A stretch of DNA of 13,311 nt, from assembly GCA_030530185.1 (NCBI GenBank), contig JAUMVL010000029.1, positions 1 through 13,311 on the forward strand. Reading direction: 5' to 3'. This DNA comes from Clostridia bacterium (GTDB lineage Bacteria; Bacillota; Clostridia; Christensenellales; CAG-138). Shown piece by piece: positions 1 through 7,326 of the stretch. Each line of letters begins with the position of its first letter. Position 1 is the stretch's first letter. Position numbers and translations under genes: made by a program. Below the pieces are notes generated by a model, which was given only the letters and a program-made list of their open reading frames with translations, was not told where the DNA came from and ran no database searches.

Positions 1-272
1 GGCGTCGGATGCCCCGCCTCGAAAACGGTCAGATGGTTCAATTCGCCTTTGCTGTGACCGTACTTGGTCACAACTACGCCGCTATCGATCCGATTGCCAA
101 GCTGATCGGAGGCAGCTTTTGCCATCTGCCATGCCGCCTTGCCCGCGGCGATCAAGACAAGCCTTCCGCTGCCGAAATCCGCCTGTTCCAGCGCTTTTCG
201 CACCGCATGGTCGGGCTGTACGGCGTGCAGCGCCGCCTGCATGATCCTTTGAGCATCTGCCCGCAAATCCAT
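1..272 (-). CDS. Glycerate 2-kinase (MOFRL/DUF4147 family), N-terminal part, runs off window
   Basis: This is the 5' end of a gene that leaves the window at base 1; about 90 codons are visible. The translated start contains the blocks LIAAGKAAWQMAKAA (about residues 42-56), GVVVTKYGHSKGE and FEAGHPTP. These match the N-terminal nucleotide-binding region of the type-2 glycerate kinases, which phosphorylate D-glycerate to 2-phosphoglycerate and feed the glycerate or serine route into glycolysis. The ATG at 272-270 is chosen because AGGAGAG lies about 5-7 bases upstream. The kinase domain and the C-terminal MOFRL domain are outside the window. The gene is divergent from the DegV-family gene. The family assignment is fairly firm from these blocks; the exact substrate is inferred from the family. 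Confidence 0.8.
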   Translation of the reverse strand, partial: MDLRADAQRIMQAALHAVQPDHAVRKALEQADFGSGRLVLIAAGKAAWQMAKAASDQLGNRIDSGVVVTKYGHSKGELNHLTVFEAGHPT

Positions 273-313
273 ATCGACTCTCCTCTCGACACATCTTGCG
301 GTTTGATGGTTAC

Positions 314-342
314 AGCGTATCGCAGCAGAGCGGAAAAGTCAA
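314..342 (-). promoter_or_regulatory. Putative sigma-A promoter for the glycerate kinase gene
   Basis: On the minus strand a -35 box TTGACT (342-337) is followed after 17 bases by TACGCT (319-314). It lies about 42 bases upstream of the kinase ATG. The -35 is strong and the -10 is weak. Confidence 0.4.
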
Positions 343-385
343 CGGCCTTTTCTCAAACGCATCTCGAAAAGTTTCTATAAAATCC

Positions 386-414
386 TTGCAAGAACATCGG
401 ATGTATGATAAAAT
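386..414 (+). promoter_or_regulatory. Putative sigma-A promoter for the DegV-family gene
   Basis: TTGCAA (386-391) and TAAAAT (409-414) are separated by 17 bases. The predicted transcription start lies about 20 bases upstream of the ATG at 443, leaving room for the GGAGG site at 433-437. Confidence 0.5.
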
Positions 415-442
415 GTCCATATTGTATAAACTGGAGGAATTT

Positions 443-1285
443 ATGAGAATTCATGTCACTTCGGACAGCACGTGCGACTTGTCGCCGGAGTTGATCGCAC
501 AGTACAACATTCAGATTTCGCCCTTATACGTTGTGCTCGACGGCAAAGCCTATCGGGATACGCTTGAGATCACGCCGGATGACATTTATGCATACGTGGA
601 ACGCACCAAAAAGGTCGGTTCGACGGCCGCGCTGAACGTTTCCGATTATCTTGAATTCTTCCGTGCAAATCTGGAAGGCTACGACGCCATCATCCATTTC
701 ACGATCAGCAGCGACATGTCCTCCTGCTATCAGAATGCATGCATCGCGGCGGAGGAAGTCGGCAACGTCTATGTCATCGACTCGCGTAACCTTTCCACCG
801 GCATCGGTCATCTCGTGCTGGATGCCGCGGAACTCGCTGCCGAAGGCAGGGACGCCAAGGAGATTTATGACATTTTGAACGAGCGCAAAAAGAAGCTCGA
901 CGTCAGCTTTGTCATCGACACGCTGAAGTATCTCTCTCTCGGCGGGCGCTGCAGCTCCGTCGTTGCGCTCGGCGCAAACCTTTTGAACCTGAAGCCCACG
1001 ATTCTCGTGAAGGACGGCAAAATGATCGTCGGCAAGAAGTACCGCATGTCGCTCGACCGCGCATTGCTGCGCTATGTGCGCGATCAGCTCGGCGATCTCG
1101 ATACGGTCGATACGCGTCGCATCTTCATTACCGATTCCGGCACTTCCGACGAGAACCGGCAGGCAGTTGAAAATCTGCTCAAAGAGCTGCTCCCGTTTGA
1201 AAAGATCTACCACACCCGCGCAGGCTGCACCGTCTCGAACCATTGCGGTCCCAACACGCTCGGCATCCTGTTCTATCGGAAATAA
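443..1285 (+). CDS. DegV family fatty-acid-binding protein
   Basis: This 280-residue protein has the usual DegV length. Visible family blocks are the N-terminal TSDSTCDLS (residues 6-14), STAALNVSDYLEFF, ISSDMSSCYQNA, VIDSRNLSTGIG, DTLKYLSLGGRCSS and the C-terminal CTVSNHCGPNTLGILF. DegV/FakB proteins bind a single fatty acid in a pocket between two domains. In organisms with FakA they present it for phosphorylation so that it can enter phospholipids. No fakA-like gene is in the window, so the partner is unknown. The ATG at 443 is preferred over in-frame codons further upstream because it has GGAGG at good spacing and a promoter just before it. The gene is a single transcription unit ending at a strong hairpin. 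Confidence 0.93.
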   Translation: MRIHVTSDSTCDLSPELIAQYNIQISPLYVVLDGKAYRDTLEITPDDIYAYVERTKKVGSTAALNVSDYLEFFRANLEGYDAIIHFTISSDMSSCYQNACIAAEEVGNVYVIDSRNLSTGIGHLVLDAAELAAEGRDAKEIYDILNERKKKLDVSFVIDTLKYLSLGGRCSSVVALGANLLNLKPTILVKDGKMIVGKKYRMSLDRALLRYVRDQLGDLDTVDTRRIFITDSGTSDENRQAVENLLKELLPFEKIYHTRAGCTVSNHCGPNTLGILFYRK

Positions 1286-1297
1286 CCATGCGATACA

Positions 1298-1331
1298 AAA
1301 CCCCGCCTGTCGGCATGGACAAGCGGGGTTT
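1298..1331. terminator. Bidirectional rho-independent terminator between degV and folA
   Basis: A 9-bp stem AAACCCCGC/GCGGGGTTT (1298-1306 with 1323-1331) is extended inside by TGTC/GACA. T-rich runs follow on the plus strand (TGTTGTATTTT), and TTTTGTATC follows on the minus strand. It can end transcripts of both convergent units. Confidence 0.85.
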
Positions 1332-1345
1332 GTTGTATTTTGGGC

Positions 1346-1894
1346 TCACTCGTTTTTCTTGCGCTCGTACCGGCAGAAACAAAACGTCGTATTCTCATAC
1401 GTCTGCGTTTCTCCCTGCTCCACAAGCTCCCATTCGCCGGAAGCGGAAAGGTCGGGATAGAACGTGTCCGCGCCGTCCGACGGGTAATCGTTGTGCGTGA
1501 CCAGGCATGTATCGCAATACGGCAGCATGAGACGATAGATGCTCGCGCCGCCGATGACGTAAACGTCGTCCTTCGGCACATCTTTGACGCGCTCGAGCGC
1601 CTCCTCGGGAGAGTGCACATAGATCAGCTCGGTCGACCGGCCTGCCGCTTGATCCGCTTCGGCCGCGGCGACGGATTCGGGACGGATCTTGCGGTCATCG
1701 TCGATCAGAACGATGTTGACGCGATCCTTGAGCGGCGCCATATGCGGAAAGCTCTCGAGCGTCGTGCTGCCCATGATGCAGGTCTTGCCCCGCGTCGTCT
1801 CCCGGAAATACTTCATATCGGCGGGAATGTGGATCAGCAGTTGTCCTTTTTTACCGATGGCCCAATTGGGGCTGACGTTGACAATTTCAATCAT
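1346..1894 (-). CDS. folA: Dihydrofolate reductase
   Basis: This 182-residue enzyme reduces dihydrofolate to tetrahydrofolate with NADPH. That regenerates the folate used up by the thymidylate synthase encoded just upstream. Family signs are WAIGKKG (11-17), the acidic substrate-binding residue in IPADM (D26, equivalent to E. coli D27), TLESFP (45-50), RVNIVL and YVIGGASIYRLMLPYCD. The M20-loop tryptophan of E. coli (W22) aligns with Ile21, and the NADPH-contacting GRHT aligns with GSTT (42-45). These differences may reflect a clostridial subfamily. The gene starts 11 bases after thyA ends, and its ribosome site GAGGAA overlaps the thyA stop codon, so the two are probably translationally linked. 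Confidence 0.92.
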   Translation of the reverse strand: MIEIVNVSPNWAIGKKGQLLIHIPADMKYFRETTRGKTCIMGSTTLESFPHMAPLKDRVNIVLIDDDRKIRPESVAAAEADQAAGRSTELIYVHSPEEALERVKDVPKDDVYVIGGASIYRLMLPYCDTCLVTHNDYPSDGADTFYPDLSASGEWELVEQGETQTYENTTFCFCRYERKKNE

Positions 1895-1905
1895 TTCCGT
1901 GTTCC

Positions 1906-2754
1906 TCAGATCGCGATCGGAATGTTTTTGATCTGCTCGCCGAACCGATACCCCTCAAGCTTCACATCGTCGGGCGTAAAGTCGTAGAAGTTCTTCACGT
2001 CCGGATTCAGGATAAACTTCGGCGCGGGATACGGCTCGCGCGCGATCAGCGTCTCGATGATCGGAACATGCCGATCATAGATATGCGCATCGGCGATCAC
2101 ATGCACCAGCTCGCCGGCCTCCATGCCGCACACCTGCGCCAGCATGTGCACCAGCACGGCATACTGTACGACGTTCCAGTTGTTTGCGGCCAGCACATCC
2201 TGTGAGCGTTGGTTCAAAATCGCGTTCAAAACAAGCTTTCCGGTCTCCTTGTTTTTGGTACAGTTGAACGTCATGCTGTACGCGCAAGGATACAGGTTCA
2301 TCTCATGCAGATCGGCAAAGTTATAGAGATTGGTCATGATGCGGCGCGAATACGGGTTGTTCTTGAGGTCGAAGATCACGCGGTCGACCATATCGAACAT
2401 GCCCTCCTTGTATTGGTGCTTGACCGCCATCTGATAGCCGTAGGCCTTGCCGATCGAACCGTCCTCGTCCGCCCATTCGTCCCAGATGTGCGAGCCAAGG
2501 TCGTGGATGTTGTTCGACTTCTTTTGCCAGATCCACAGCACCTCATCGGTCGCGGACTTGATGGCGGTGCGGCGCAGCGTCAGAATCGGAAACTCCTTTT
2601 TCAGATCGTAACGGTTCACCACGCCGAACTTTTTGATCGTATACGCAGGCGTGCCGTCCGGCCAATGCGGGCGCACCTTCTCCCCCGTCGTGTCAATGCC
2701 GTTGTCAATGATGTCGCGGCACATTCTGATAAAGACCTCGTCTGCGTACGCCAT
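1906..2754 (-). CDS. thyA: Thymidylate synthase
   Basis: This 282-residue ThyA converts dUMP to dTMP using 5,10-methylene-tetrahydrofolate and releases dihydrofolate. The nucleophile is Cys157 in LYPCAYSMTF. Phosphate-binding residues are Arg137/138 in YSRRIM and the QRS at 182-184, and the dUMP-contacting pair is His224/Tyr226 in DAHIY. The QRSQDVLAANNWNVVQYA stretch differs from the E. coli LGLPFN form, but the key residues are kept. The ATG at 2754 is chosen because GGAGG precedes it at good spacing and homology begins there; a longer in-frame extension upstream would cross the promoter. It is the first gene of a thyA-folA operon. Confidence 0.95.
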   Translation of the reverse strand: MAYADEVFIRMCRDIIDNGIDTTGEKVRPHWPDGTPAYTIKKFGVVNRYDLKKEFPILTLRRTAIKSATDEVLWIWQKKSNNIHDLGSHIWDEWADEDGSIGKAYGYQMAVKHQYKEGMFDMVDRVIFDLKNNPYSRRIMTNLYNFADLHEMNLYPCAYSMTFNCTKNKETGKLVLNAILNQRSQDVLAANNWNVVQYAVLVHMLAQVCGMEAGELVHVIADAHIYDRHVPIIETLIAREPYPAPKFILNPDVKNFYDFTPDDVKLEGYRFGEQIKNIPIAI

Positions 2755-2784
2755 GCTGCACCTCCGTGAAAAAACATTGATGAT

Positions 2785-2793
2785 ATTATACCA
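2785..2793 (-). promoter_or_regulatory. Extended -10 promoter for thyA-folA
   Basis: On the minus strand TGGTATAAT (2793-2785) is a perfect -10 hexamer with a TGn extension. No convincing -35 box lies 17 bases upstream, which fits an extended -10 promoter. It sits about 30 bases before the thyA start and downstream of the mscS terminator. Confidence 0.6.
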
Positions 2794-2820
2794 CAAAGCA
2801 CAACCGCTTGTATAGATGGG

Positions 2821-2855
2821 GAAATAATAAAATTCCCCCGCCTGTGCGAGGGAAT
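2821..2855 (-). terminator. Rho-independent terminator after leuS-mscS
   Basis: On the minus strand a 10-bp stem ATTCCCTCGC/GCGGGGGAAT (one G-T pair, 4-base loop) is followed by TTTTATTATTTC. It lies about 20 bases after the mscS stop and insulates the following thyA promoter. Confidence 0.88.
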
Positions 2856-2873
2856 CTATGAGCTGAATCTTGC

Positions 2874-3689
2874 TTATTGATCCGTATGCACATCCACCTG
2901 CGCGTGGGCGAGCGGAATATCGTTTTCTTTCAGTGCCGACTGAACCGCGTTGTTCAGTGCAAAGTAAACCGCCCAATAATCGCCCGACTTGAACCAGGTA
3001 CGGAGCTTGAAGGCGGGCAGGCCGCCATCGGTGACGGTAACGAGCGCTTCGGGCGCCGGATCCTCGAGCACAAGCTCGTTCGCCTTGGCACAGTCAAGGA
3101 GCAGCTTGCAGACCTGTTCCTTATCGGCGGCGGGGCTCAGCGTCACATCGATGTCGAGACGGCGCGTCTCATTCGCATTCAGATTCTTGATCGCGGTGTT
3201 GGACAGAGCGGCGTTCGGCAGGGTGACCTGCAGGTTATCGGCTGTTGCAATCGTCGTATAGAACAGCGTGATTGCTTTGACCGTACCTTCGTTTGCGCCG
3301 TCGGTGATATAATCGCCGACACGGAACGGACGGAAGATCAGCAGCATGATGCCGCCGGCAAGGTTGGCAAGCGAGCCCTGCAAGGCAAGGCCGATGGCCA
3401 GACCGCAGGAGCCGAGTACCGCAATGATCGACGCGGTCGGGACACCGACGGTTGTAACCGCCATCAGAATGACGAGCACATACCCAAGCACCTTCACAGC
3501 GCTTGCAACAAAGGTCTGTACTTCGGGCGCGAGCTTTTGGAAGCCCTTTCCTTTCTTCACAAGCTTGACAATCATGCGGACAAGCCACATACCGACAAGC
3601 AGAATCAACAGTGCTCCGACGATTTTCAGTGCGAAATCCGCAATGCTGTTGCCGAAGTGGTTTCCGATACTGAGTTCCTCAAACAACAT
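2874..3689 (-). CDS. mscS: MscS-type small-conductance mechanosensitive channel
   Basis: This 271-residue protein matches the size of E. coli MscS (286). Three membrane segments are visible at about residues 20-42, 60-82 and 86-115. The third is the glycine/alanine-rich pore helix, including CGLAIGLALQGSLANLAGG (95-113), followed by the hallmark IFRPFRVGDYI (118-128). The rest is the cytoplasmic beta and alpha/beta cage. The channel opens under membrane tension to release solutes during hypo-osmotic shock. The ATG has AGGAGG upstream and lies 20 bases after the leuS stop, so it is cotranscribed with leuS. No separate promoter was seen between them. Confidence 0.94.
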   Translation of the reverse strand: MLFEELSIGNHFGNSIADFALKIVGALLILLVGMWLVRMIVKLVKKGKGFQKLAPEVQTFVASAVKVLGYVLVILMAVTTVGVPTASIIAVLGSCGLAIGLALQGSLANLAGGIMLLIFRPFRVGDYITDGANEGTVKAITLFYTTIATADNLQVTLPNAALSNTAIKNLNANETRRLDIDVTLSPAADKEQVCKLLLDCAKANELVLEDPAPEALVTVTDGGLPAFKLRTWFKSGDYWAVYFALNNAVQSALKENDIPLAHAQVDVHTDQ

Positions 3690-3709
3690 GTTACCTTTCC
3701 TCCTTGTTT

Positions 3710-6118
3710 TTAACCGACAACAATGTTGACGATATTCTTGACTACGATCACTTTGCGGATGGTCTTGCCCGCAAGATACGGCGCAATTTCCTCCGCAGTC
3801 TTTGCCGCCTCGGCAACTGCGTCCTTGTCCGCGTCTGCGGGCATGGAAATACGGGCGCGCACCTTGCCGTTGATCTGAACGCCGTATTCGATCTCATTCG
3901 CAACGAGCGCCGATTCATCATAGGTCGGCCACGACGCATGATGAAGCTGTTCGGTGTAACCGAGCTGCTCGTTCATCTCCTCGCACATGTGCGGCGCAAA
4001 CGGATTCAAGAGCAGCAGCAGCGTGCGGAGTTCATCGCGGGTCAGTCTTCCCTTTGCATAGAAGTCGTTGACGAGCGACATCATTGCCGCAATCGCCGTA
4101 TTGAACTTCATGTGCTCGATGTCGTCGGACACCTTCTTGATGCAGGCATGCACCGCGCTGCGCTGCGCCGCGTCGGTATCGCCTTCGCCTTGGACCATAT
4201 CCATCAGGCGCCAGACGCGGTCCAAAAAGCGCTTGCAGCCGTTGGCGCTCTGCTCGCTCCACGGCGTTGCCGCCATGTAGTCGCCCATAAACATGACATA
4301 GGTGCGCAGCGTGTCCGCGCCGAGTCGTTCGATCACGTCGATCGGATCGACGACGTTGCCCTTGGACTTGCTCATCTTGTCGCCGTCCGGTCCGAGAATC
4401 AGGCCCTGGTAGGTCCGCTTGGCGTACGGCTCCGGCGTGTTGACCTCCCCGATGTCATAGAGGAACTGGTGCCAGAAGCGCGAGTACAGGAGGTGTCGCG
4501 TAACGTGCTCCATACCGCCGTTGTACCAGTCAACCGGCATCCAGTACCGCATCTTCTCCGGATCGCAGAAGCGCTCGGCGTTGTGCGGGTCGATGAAGCG
4601 CAGATAGTACCAGCTCGAGCCCGCCCATTGCGGCATCGTGTCGGTCTCGCGCTTGGCAGGGCCGCCGCATTTGGGGCAGGTACAGTTGACAAACGATTCG
4701 ATCCGCGCCAGCGGCGACTGTCCGTCGGTGCCCGGCTCGAAATTCTCGACGTCCGGCAGCGTCAGCGGCAGCTCTTCATACGGCACGCCGACGACGCCGC
4801 ACTTGGGACAGTGAATCAGCGGGATCGGCTCGCCCCAGTAGCGTTGGCGGTTGAACGCCCAATCCTTCATCTTGTACTGAACGCCCTTATGCCCGATGCC
4901 CTTCTCGGCAAGGAACTCCAGCATCGCGGCAATGGAGTCCTTCTTGTTGTCGTAGGCGTTCAAAAAGTCGGAGTTGATCATCTGCCCGTTTCCGGTGTAG
5001 GCTTCCCGTTCGATATCGCCGCCCGCAATGACCGGAATGATCTCGACGCCGAACTTTTTGGCAAACTCCCAGTCGCGCTGATCGTGCGCGGGGACCGCCA
5101 TGATCGCGCCCGTACCATACCCCATCATGACGTAGTCGGCGATAAAGATCGGAATTTCCTTGCCGTTGACCGGGTTGATTGCGGTAAAGCCATCCAGCCG
5201 CACCCCCGTCTTATCCTTGACGAGCTGGGTACGCTCAAACTCGGTCTTCTTGGCGCACTCGGCGCGATAGGCTTCGACCGCATCCCAGTTTTGGATCCGG
5301 TCGCGATACTGGTCCAGCATCGGATGCTCCGGCGCAATGACCATAAACGTCACGCCGAACAGCGTATCGCAGCGGGTCGTGTAGATCTCGCGCGTTTCGG
5401 GAACATCATTGATCGCAAAGTTGACAAAAGCGCCGGTGGACTTGCCGATCCAGTCGATCTCCTGCTGCTTGATCGAATCCGGATAATCGACCGAATCGAG
5501 ACCGGACAGCAGACGGTCGGCATACTGAGTGATCTTCAAATACCAAACGTCCTTGGGAAGCTGCACGACGTCGCTGTGGCACACATCGCACTTGCCGCCC
5601 TGCGAATCCTCGTTGGACAGGACGACCTTGCAGTGCGGGCAGTAGTTAACCTGCGTCTTGGCACGGAATACCAAACCGTGATCGAACATCTTGCGGAAAA
5701 TCCACTGCGTCCAATGGTAGTAATCCGGCAGCGAAGTGGAGATTTCGCGGCTCCAGTCAAACGAGTAGCCGACACGCTTCATCTGCTCTTTGAAATGTTC
5801 GACGTTTGCGGTCGTGATCACATGCGGATGCGTGTTCGTTTTGATTGCATAGTTCTCGGCGGGCAGGCCGAACGAATCGAACCCCATCGGGAATAGGACG
5901 TTATAGCCCTGCATCCGGCGCTTGCGGGAAATGACCTCAAGGCTCGTATAAGCCTTGATATGTCCGACATGCATGCCCGCACCGGACGGATACGGGAATT
6001 CCACCAGTCCGTAGAACTTCGGTTTGGATGTGTCGTCCTCTGCGGCAAAGCAATTCTGCTCCGCCCATTTCTTCTGCCACTTCTGTTCGATCGCGGCAAA
6101 GTCGTAGCGTTCTGCCAT
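3710..6118 (-). CDS. leuS: Leucyl-tRNA synthetase
   Basis: This cytoplasmic class I synthetase of 802 residues charges tRNA-Leu with leucine; the length is that of Gram-positive bacterial LeuRS. Visible in order are the HIGH-type site HVGH (50-53) in PYPSGAGMHVGHIKAYTS, a zinc-like CPHC...CDVC knuckle (about 156-181), and the CP1 editing domain with TTRCDTLFG (about 245) and GTGAIMAVPAHDQRDW (about 340). A second CPKC cluster and MPQWAGSSWYYLRF follow, then KMSKS (581-585), the anticodon-binding domain and a short C-terminal domain. The start at 6118 follows GAGAGGA; an upstream in-frame start would add six residues that do not resemble the family. It is the first gene of the leuS-mscS unit, and its short leader holds no T-box. 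Confidence 0.98.
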   Translation of the reverse strand: MAERYDFAAIEQKWQKKWAEQNCFAAEDDTSKPKFYGLVEFPYPSGAGMHVGHIKAYTSLEVISRKRRMQGYNVLFPMGFDSFGLPAENYAIKTNTHPHVITTANVEHFKEQMKRVGYSFDWSREISTSLPDYYHWTQWIFRKMFDHGLVFRAKTQVNYCPHCKVVLSNEDSQGGKCDVCHSDVVQLPKDVWYLKITQYADRLLSGLDSVDYPDSIKQQEIDWIGKSTGAFVNFAINDVPETREIYTTRCDTLFGVTFMVIAPEHPMLDQYRDRIQNWDAVEAYRAECAKKTEFERTQLVKDKTGVRLDGFTAINPVNGKEIPIFIADYVMMGYGTGAIMAVPAHDQRDWEFAKKFGVEIIPVIAGGDIEREAYTGNGQMINSDFLNAYDNKKDSIAAMLEFLAEKGIGHKGVQYKMKDWAFNRQRYWGEPIPLIHCPKCGVVGVPYEELPLTLPDVENFEPGTDGQSPLARIESFVNCTCPKCGGPAKRETDTMPQWAGSSWYYLRFIDPHNAERFCDPEKMRYWMPVDWYNGGMEHVTRHLLYSRFWHQFLYDIGEVNTPEPYAKRTYQGLILGPDGDKMSKSKGNVVDPIDVIERLGADTLRTYVMFMGDYMAATPWSEQSANGCKRFLDRVWRLMDMVQGEGDTDAAQRSAVHACIKKVSDDIEHMKFNTAIAAMMSLVNDFYAKGRLTRDELRTLLLLLNPFAPHMCEEMNEQLGYTEQLHHASWPTYDESALVANEIEYGVQINGKVRARISMPADADKDAVAEAAKTAEEIAPYLAGKTIRKVIVVKNIVNIVVG

Positions 6119-6169
6119 AAAAACTTGTCCTCTCAATTGTGAAAAAAATGGAAATCCATATATAAAATA

Positions 6170-6198
6170 ACTTTAACTTTTTCTGCTTCGTTTGTCAA
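6170..6198 (-). promoter_or_regulatory. Sigma-A promoter for leuS-mscS
   Basis: On the minus strand a consensus -35 TTGACA (6198-6193) is followed after 17 bases by TAAAGT (6175-6170). The predicted start near 6163 gives a leader of about 45 bases, too short for a T-box. Confidence 0.65.
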
Positions 6199-6202
6199 CC
6201 GC

Positions 6203-6231
6203 TTTACAAGAAATTCCGTTTATGTTATATT
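6203..6231 (+). promoter_or_regulatory. Sigma-A promoter for lgt-amidase
   Basis: TTTACA (6203-6208) and TATATT (6226-6231) are separated by 17 bases. The promoter is back-to-back with the leuS promoter; the two -35 boxes are only 4 bases apart. Confidence 0.65.
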
Positions 6232-6279
6232 AAATCTACATGCAACCCGTATGCTCGGTTTGTATGGAAAGGAGTCTCT

Positions 6280-7326
6280 ATGATCGGTGATTATCTTTTT
6301 CATATCGGCTCGTTCGGCGTCCCGTCGATGGGCTTTTGCATCTTAATCGGCACGATCGCTGCCATGTTCCTTTGTTACTATGTCAAACGGTACACGAATC
6401 TTGACTGGAACGATGAAATTTTAGACGGCGTCATCTGGGCGGTCATCGGCGGTTTTATCGGCATGAAAGTGCTGTATTGGATCGTTACGCCCGACGTCTT
6501 TTTGTCCGTCGTGCGCAATCCTTCGTGGAAAGGCGTCTGGGAGCTGATCACCTCCGGCATGGTATTCTACGGCGGTCTGATCGGCGGAGTCGTCGGCCTG
6601 TTGCTGCTCTGCAAAAAGAAGCATCGCAACTTCTTCACGTTTGCCGACCTGATCGTCCCGTGCTTCTGTCTCGCGCATGCGGGCGGGCGGATCGGGTGTC
6701 TGCTGGTCGGCTGCTGCTACGGCGTCGCCGAGGGGCAGACCTGCCTTGCCGGACATTACACCTATCACGGCACCTTTGCCGTGACCTATCTGAACGGTGT
6801 GCATCGTCTCCCCGTCCCGCTGATGGAATCGCTGTTTTTGGTTCTGCTGTCGGCGGTCCTGGTCGTGATTCTGAAAAACAACAAGCATCGCGGTACCGTC
6901 ACCGCTTGGTACCTGATTCTTTACTCCGTCTGGCGCTTTGTGATCGAATATTTCCGCGGCGACGAGATCCGCGGGATCTACGGTCCGTTCTCCACCTCGC
7001 AATGGATCGGCATCGCCATCTTCGTTGCCGGTGTTGTCATTCTGGTTCTCTCCCGCAAATGGCCCAAGGATGAACCGTTTGCGGACTTTCGGGAGGACGA
7101 TCTGACCGTGCCGGAATCCGTCGACGGCGAGGAGATCATGCTGGACGGAGAAGCCGAGGCCAAAGCCGCGGATGAAGCTGAACAAGCGTCGACCGTTGCT
7201 GGAACCGCACAAGAAGACCTTTCCGCAGAACCCGAGAACACAGGGGAAGAATCCTCCGAGCCTTCGAATGCCGACTCATCTGATGCATCCGAGTCTTCCG
7301 AGAAGGAGTGTGCCGAACAGGAATGA
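6280..7326 (+). CDS. lgt: Prolipoprotein diacylglyceryl transferase with acidic C-terminal tail
   Basis: This 348-residue membrane enzyme moves diacylglycerol from phosphatidylglycerol to the lipobox cysteine of prelipoproteins, the first step of lipoprotein maturation. Family marks are GMVFYGGLIGG (93-103, with Tyr98 at the E. coli His103 place), HAGGRIGCLLVGCCYG (133-148) and YFRGDE (224-229, carrying the conserved late Arg). In the signature, the E. coli Asn146 and Glu151 positions are Cys140 and Cys145. About seven hydrophobic segments end near residue 257. Residues 264-348 form an unusual Glu/Asp/Ser/Ala-rich tail, predicted disordered and absent from standard Lgt. The start follows AAAGGAG. 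The amidase gene overlaps the stop (ATGA), and two lipoprotein genes follow, which fits the function. Confidence 0.92.
   Translation: MIGDYLFHIGSFGVPSMGFCILIGTIAAMFLCYYVKRYTNLDWNDEILDGVIWAVIGGFIGMKVLYWIVTPDVFLSVVRNPSWKGVWELITSGMVFYGGLIGGVVGLLLLCKKKHRNFFTFADLIVPCFCLAHAGGRIGCLLVGCCYGVAEGQTCLAGHYTYHGTFAVTYLNGVHRLPVPLMESLFLVLLSAVLVVILKNNKHRGTVTAWYLILYSVWRFVIEYFRGDEIRGIYGPFSTSQWIGIAIFVAGVVILVLSRKWPKDEPFADFREDDLTVPESVDGEEIMLDGEAEAKAADEAEQASTVAGTAQEDLSAEPENTGEESSEPSNADSSDASESSEKECAEQE

Noticed and set aside
82..294. Short minus-strand frame at the left edge
   Set aside because: A different minus-strand frame starting at 272 gives conserved glycerate kinase blocks and a ribosome site.
3704..5896. 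Long open frame (730 codons) on the plus strand opposite leuS
   Set aside because: The minus strand encodes a full LeuRS with both catalytic motifs. The antisense frame gives no recognisable domain, has skewed composition rich in Arg, Val and His, and arises from GC-rich codon structure.
6119..6279. T-box leader upstream of leuS
   Set aside because: The promoter lies about 50 bases from the start codon, leaving no room for a T-box, and no TGGN-type bulge with antiterminator was seen.
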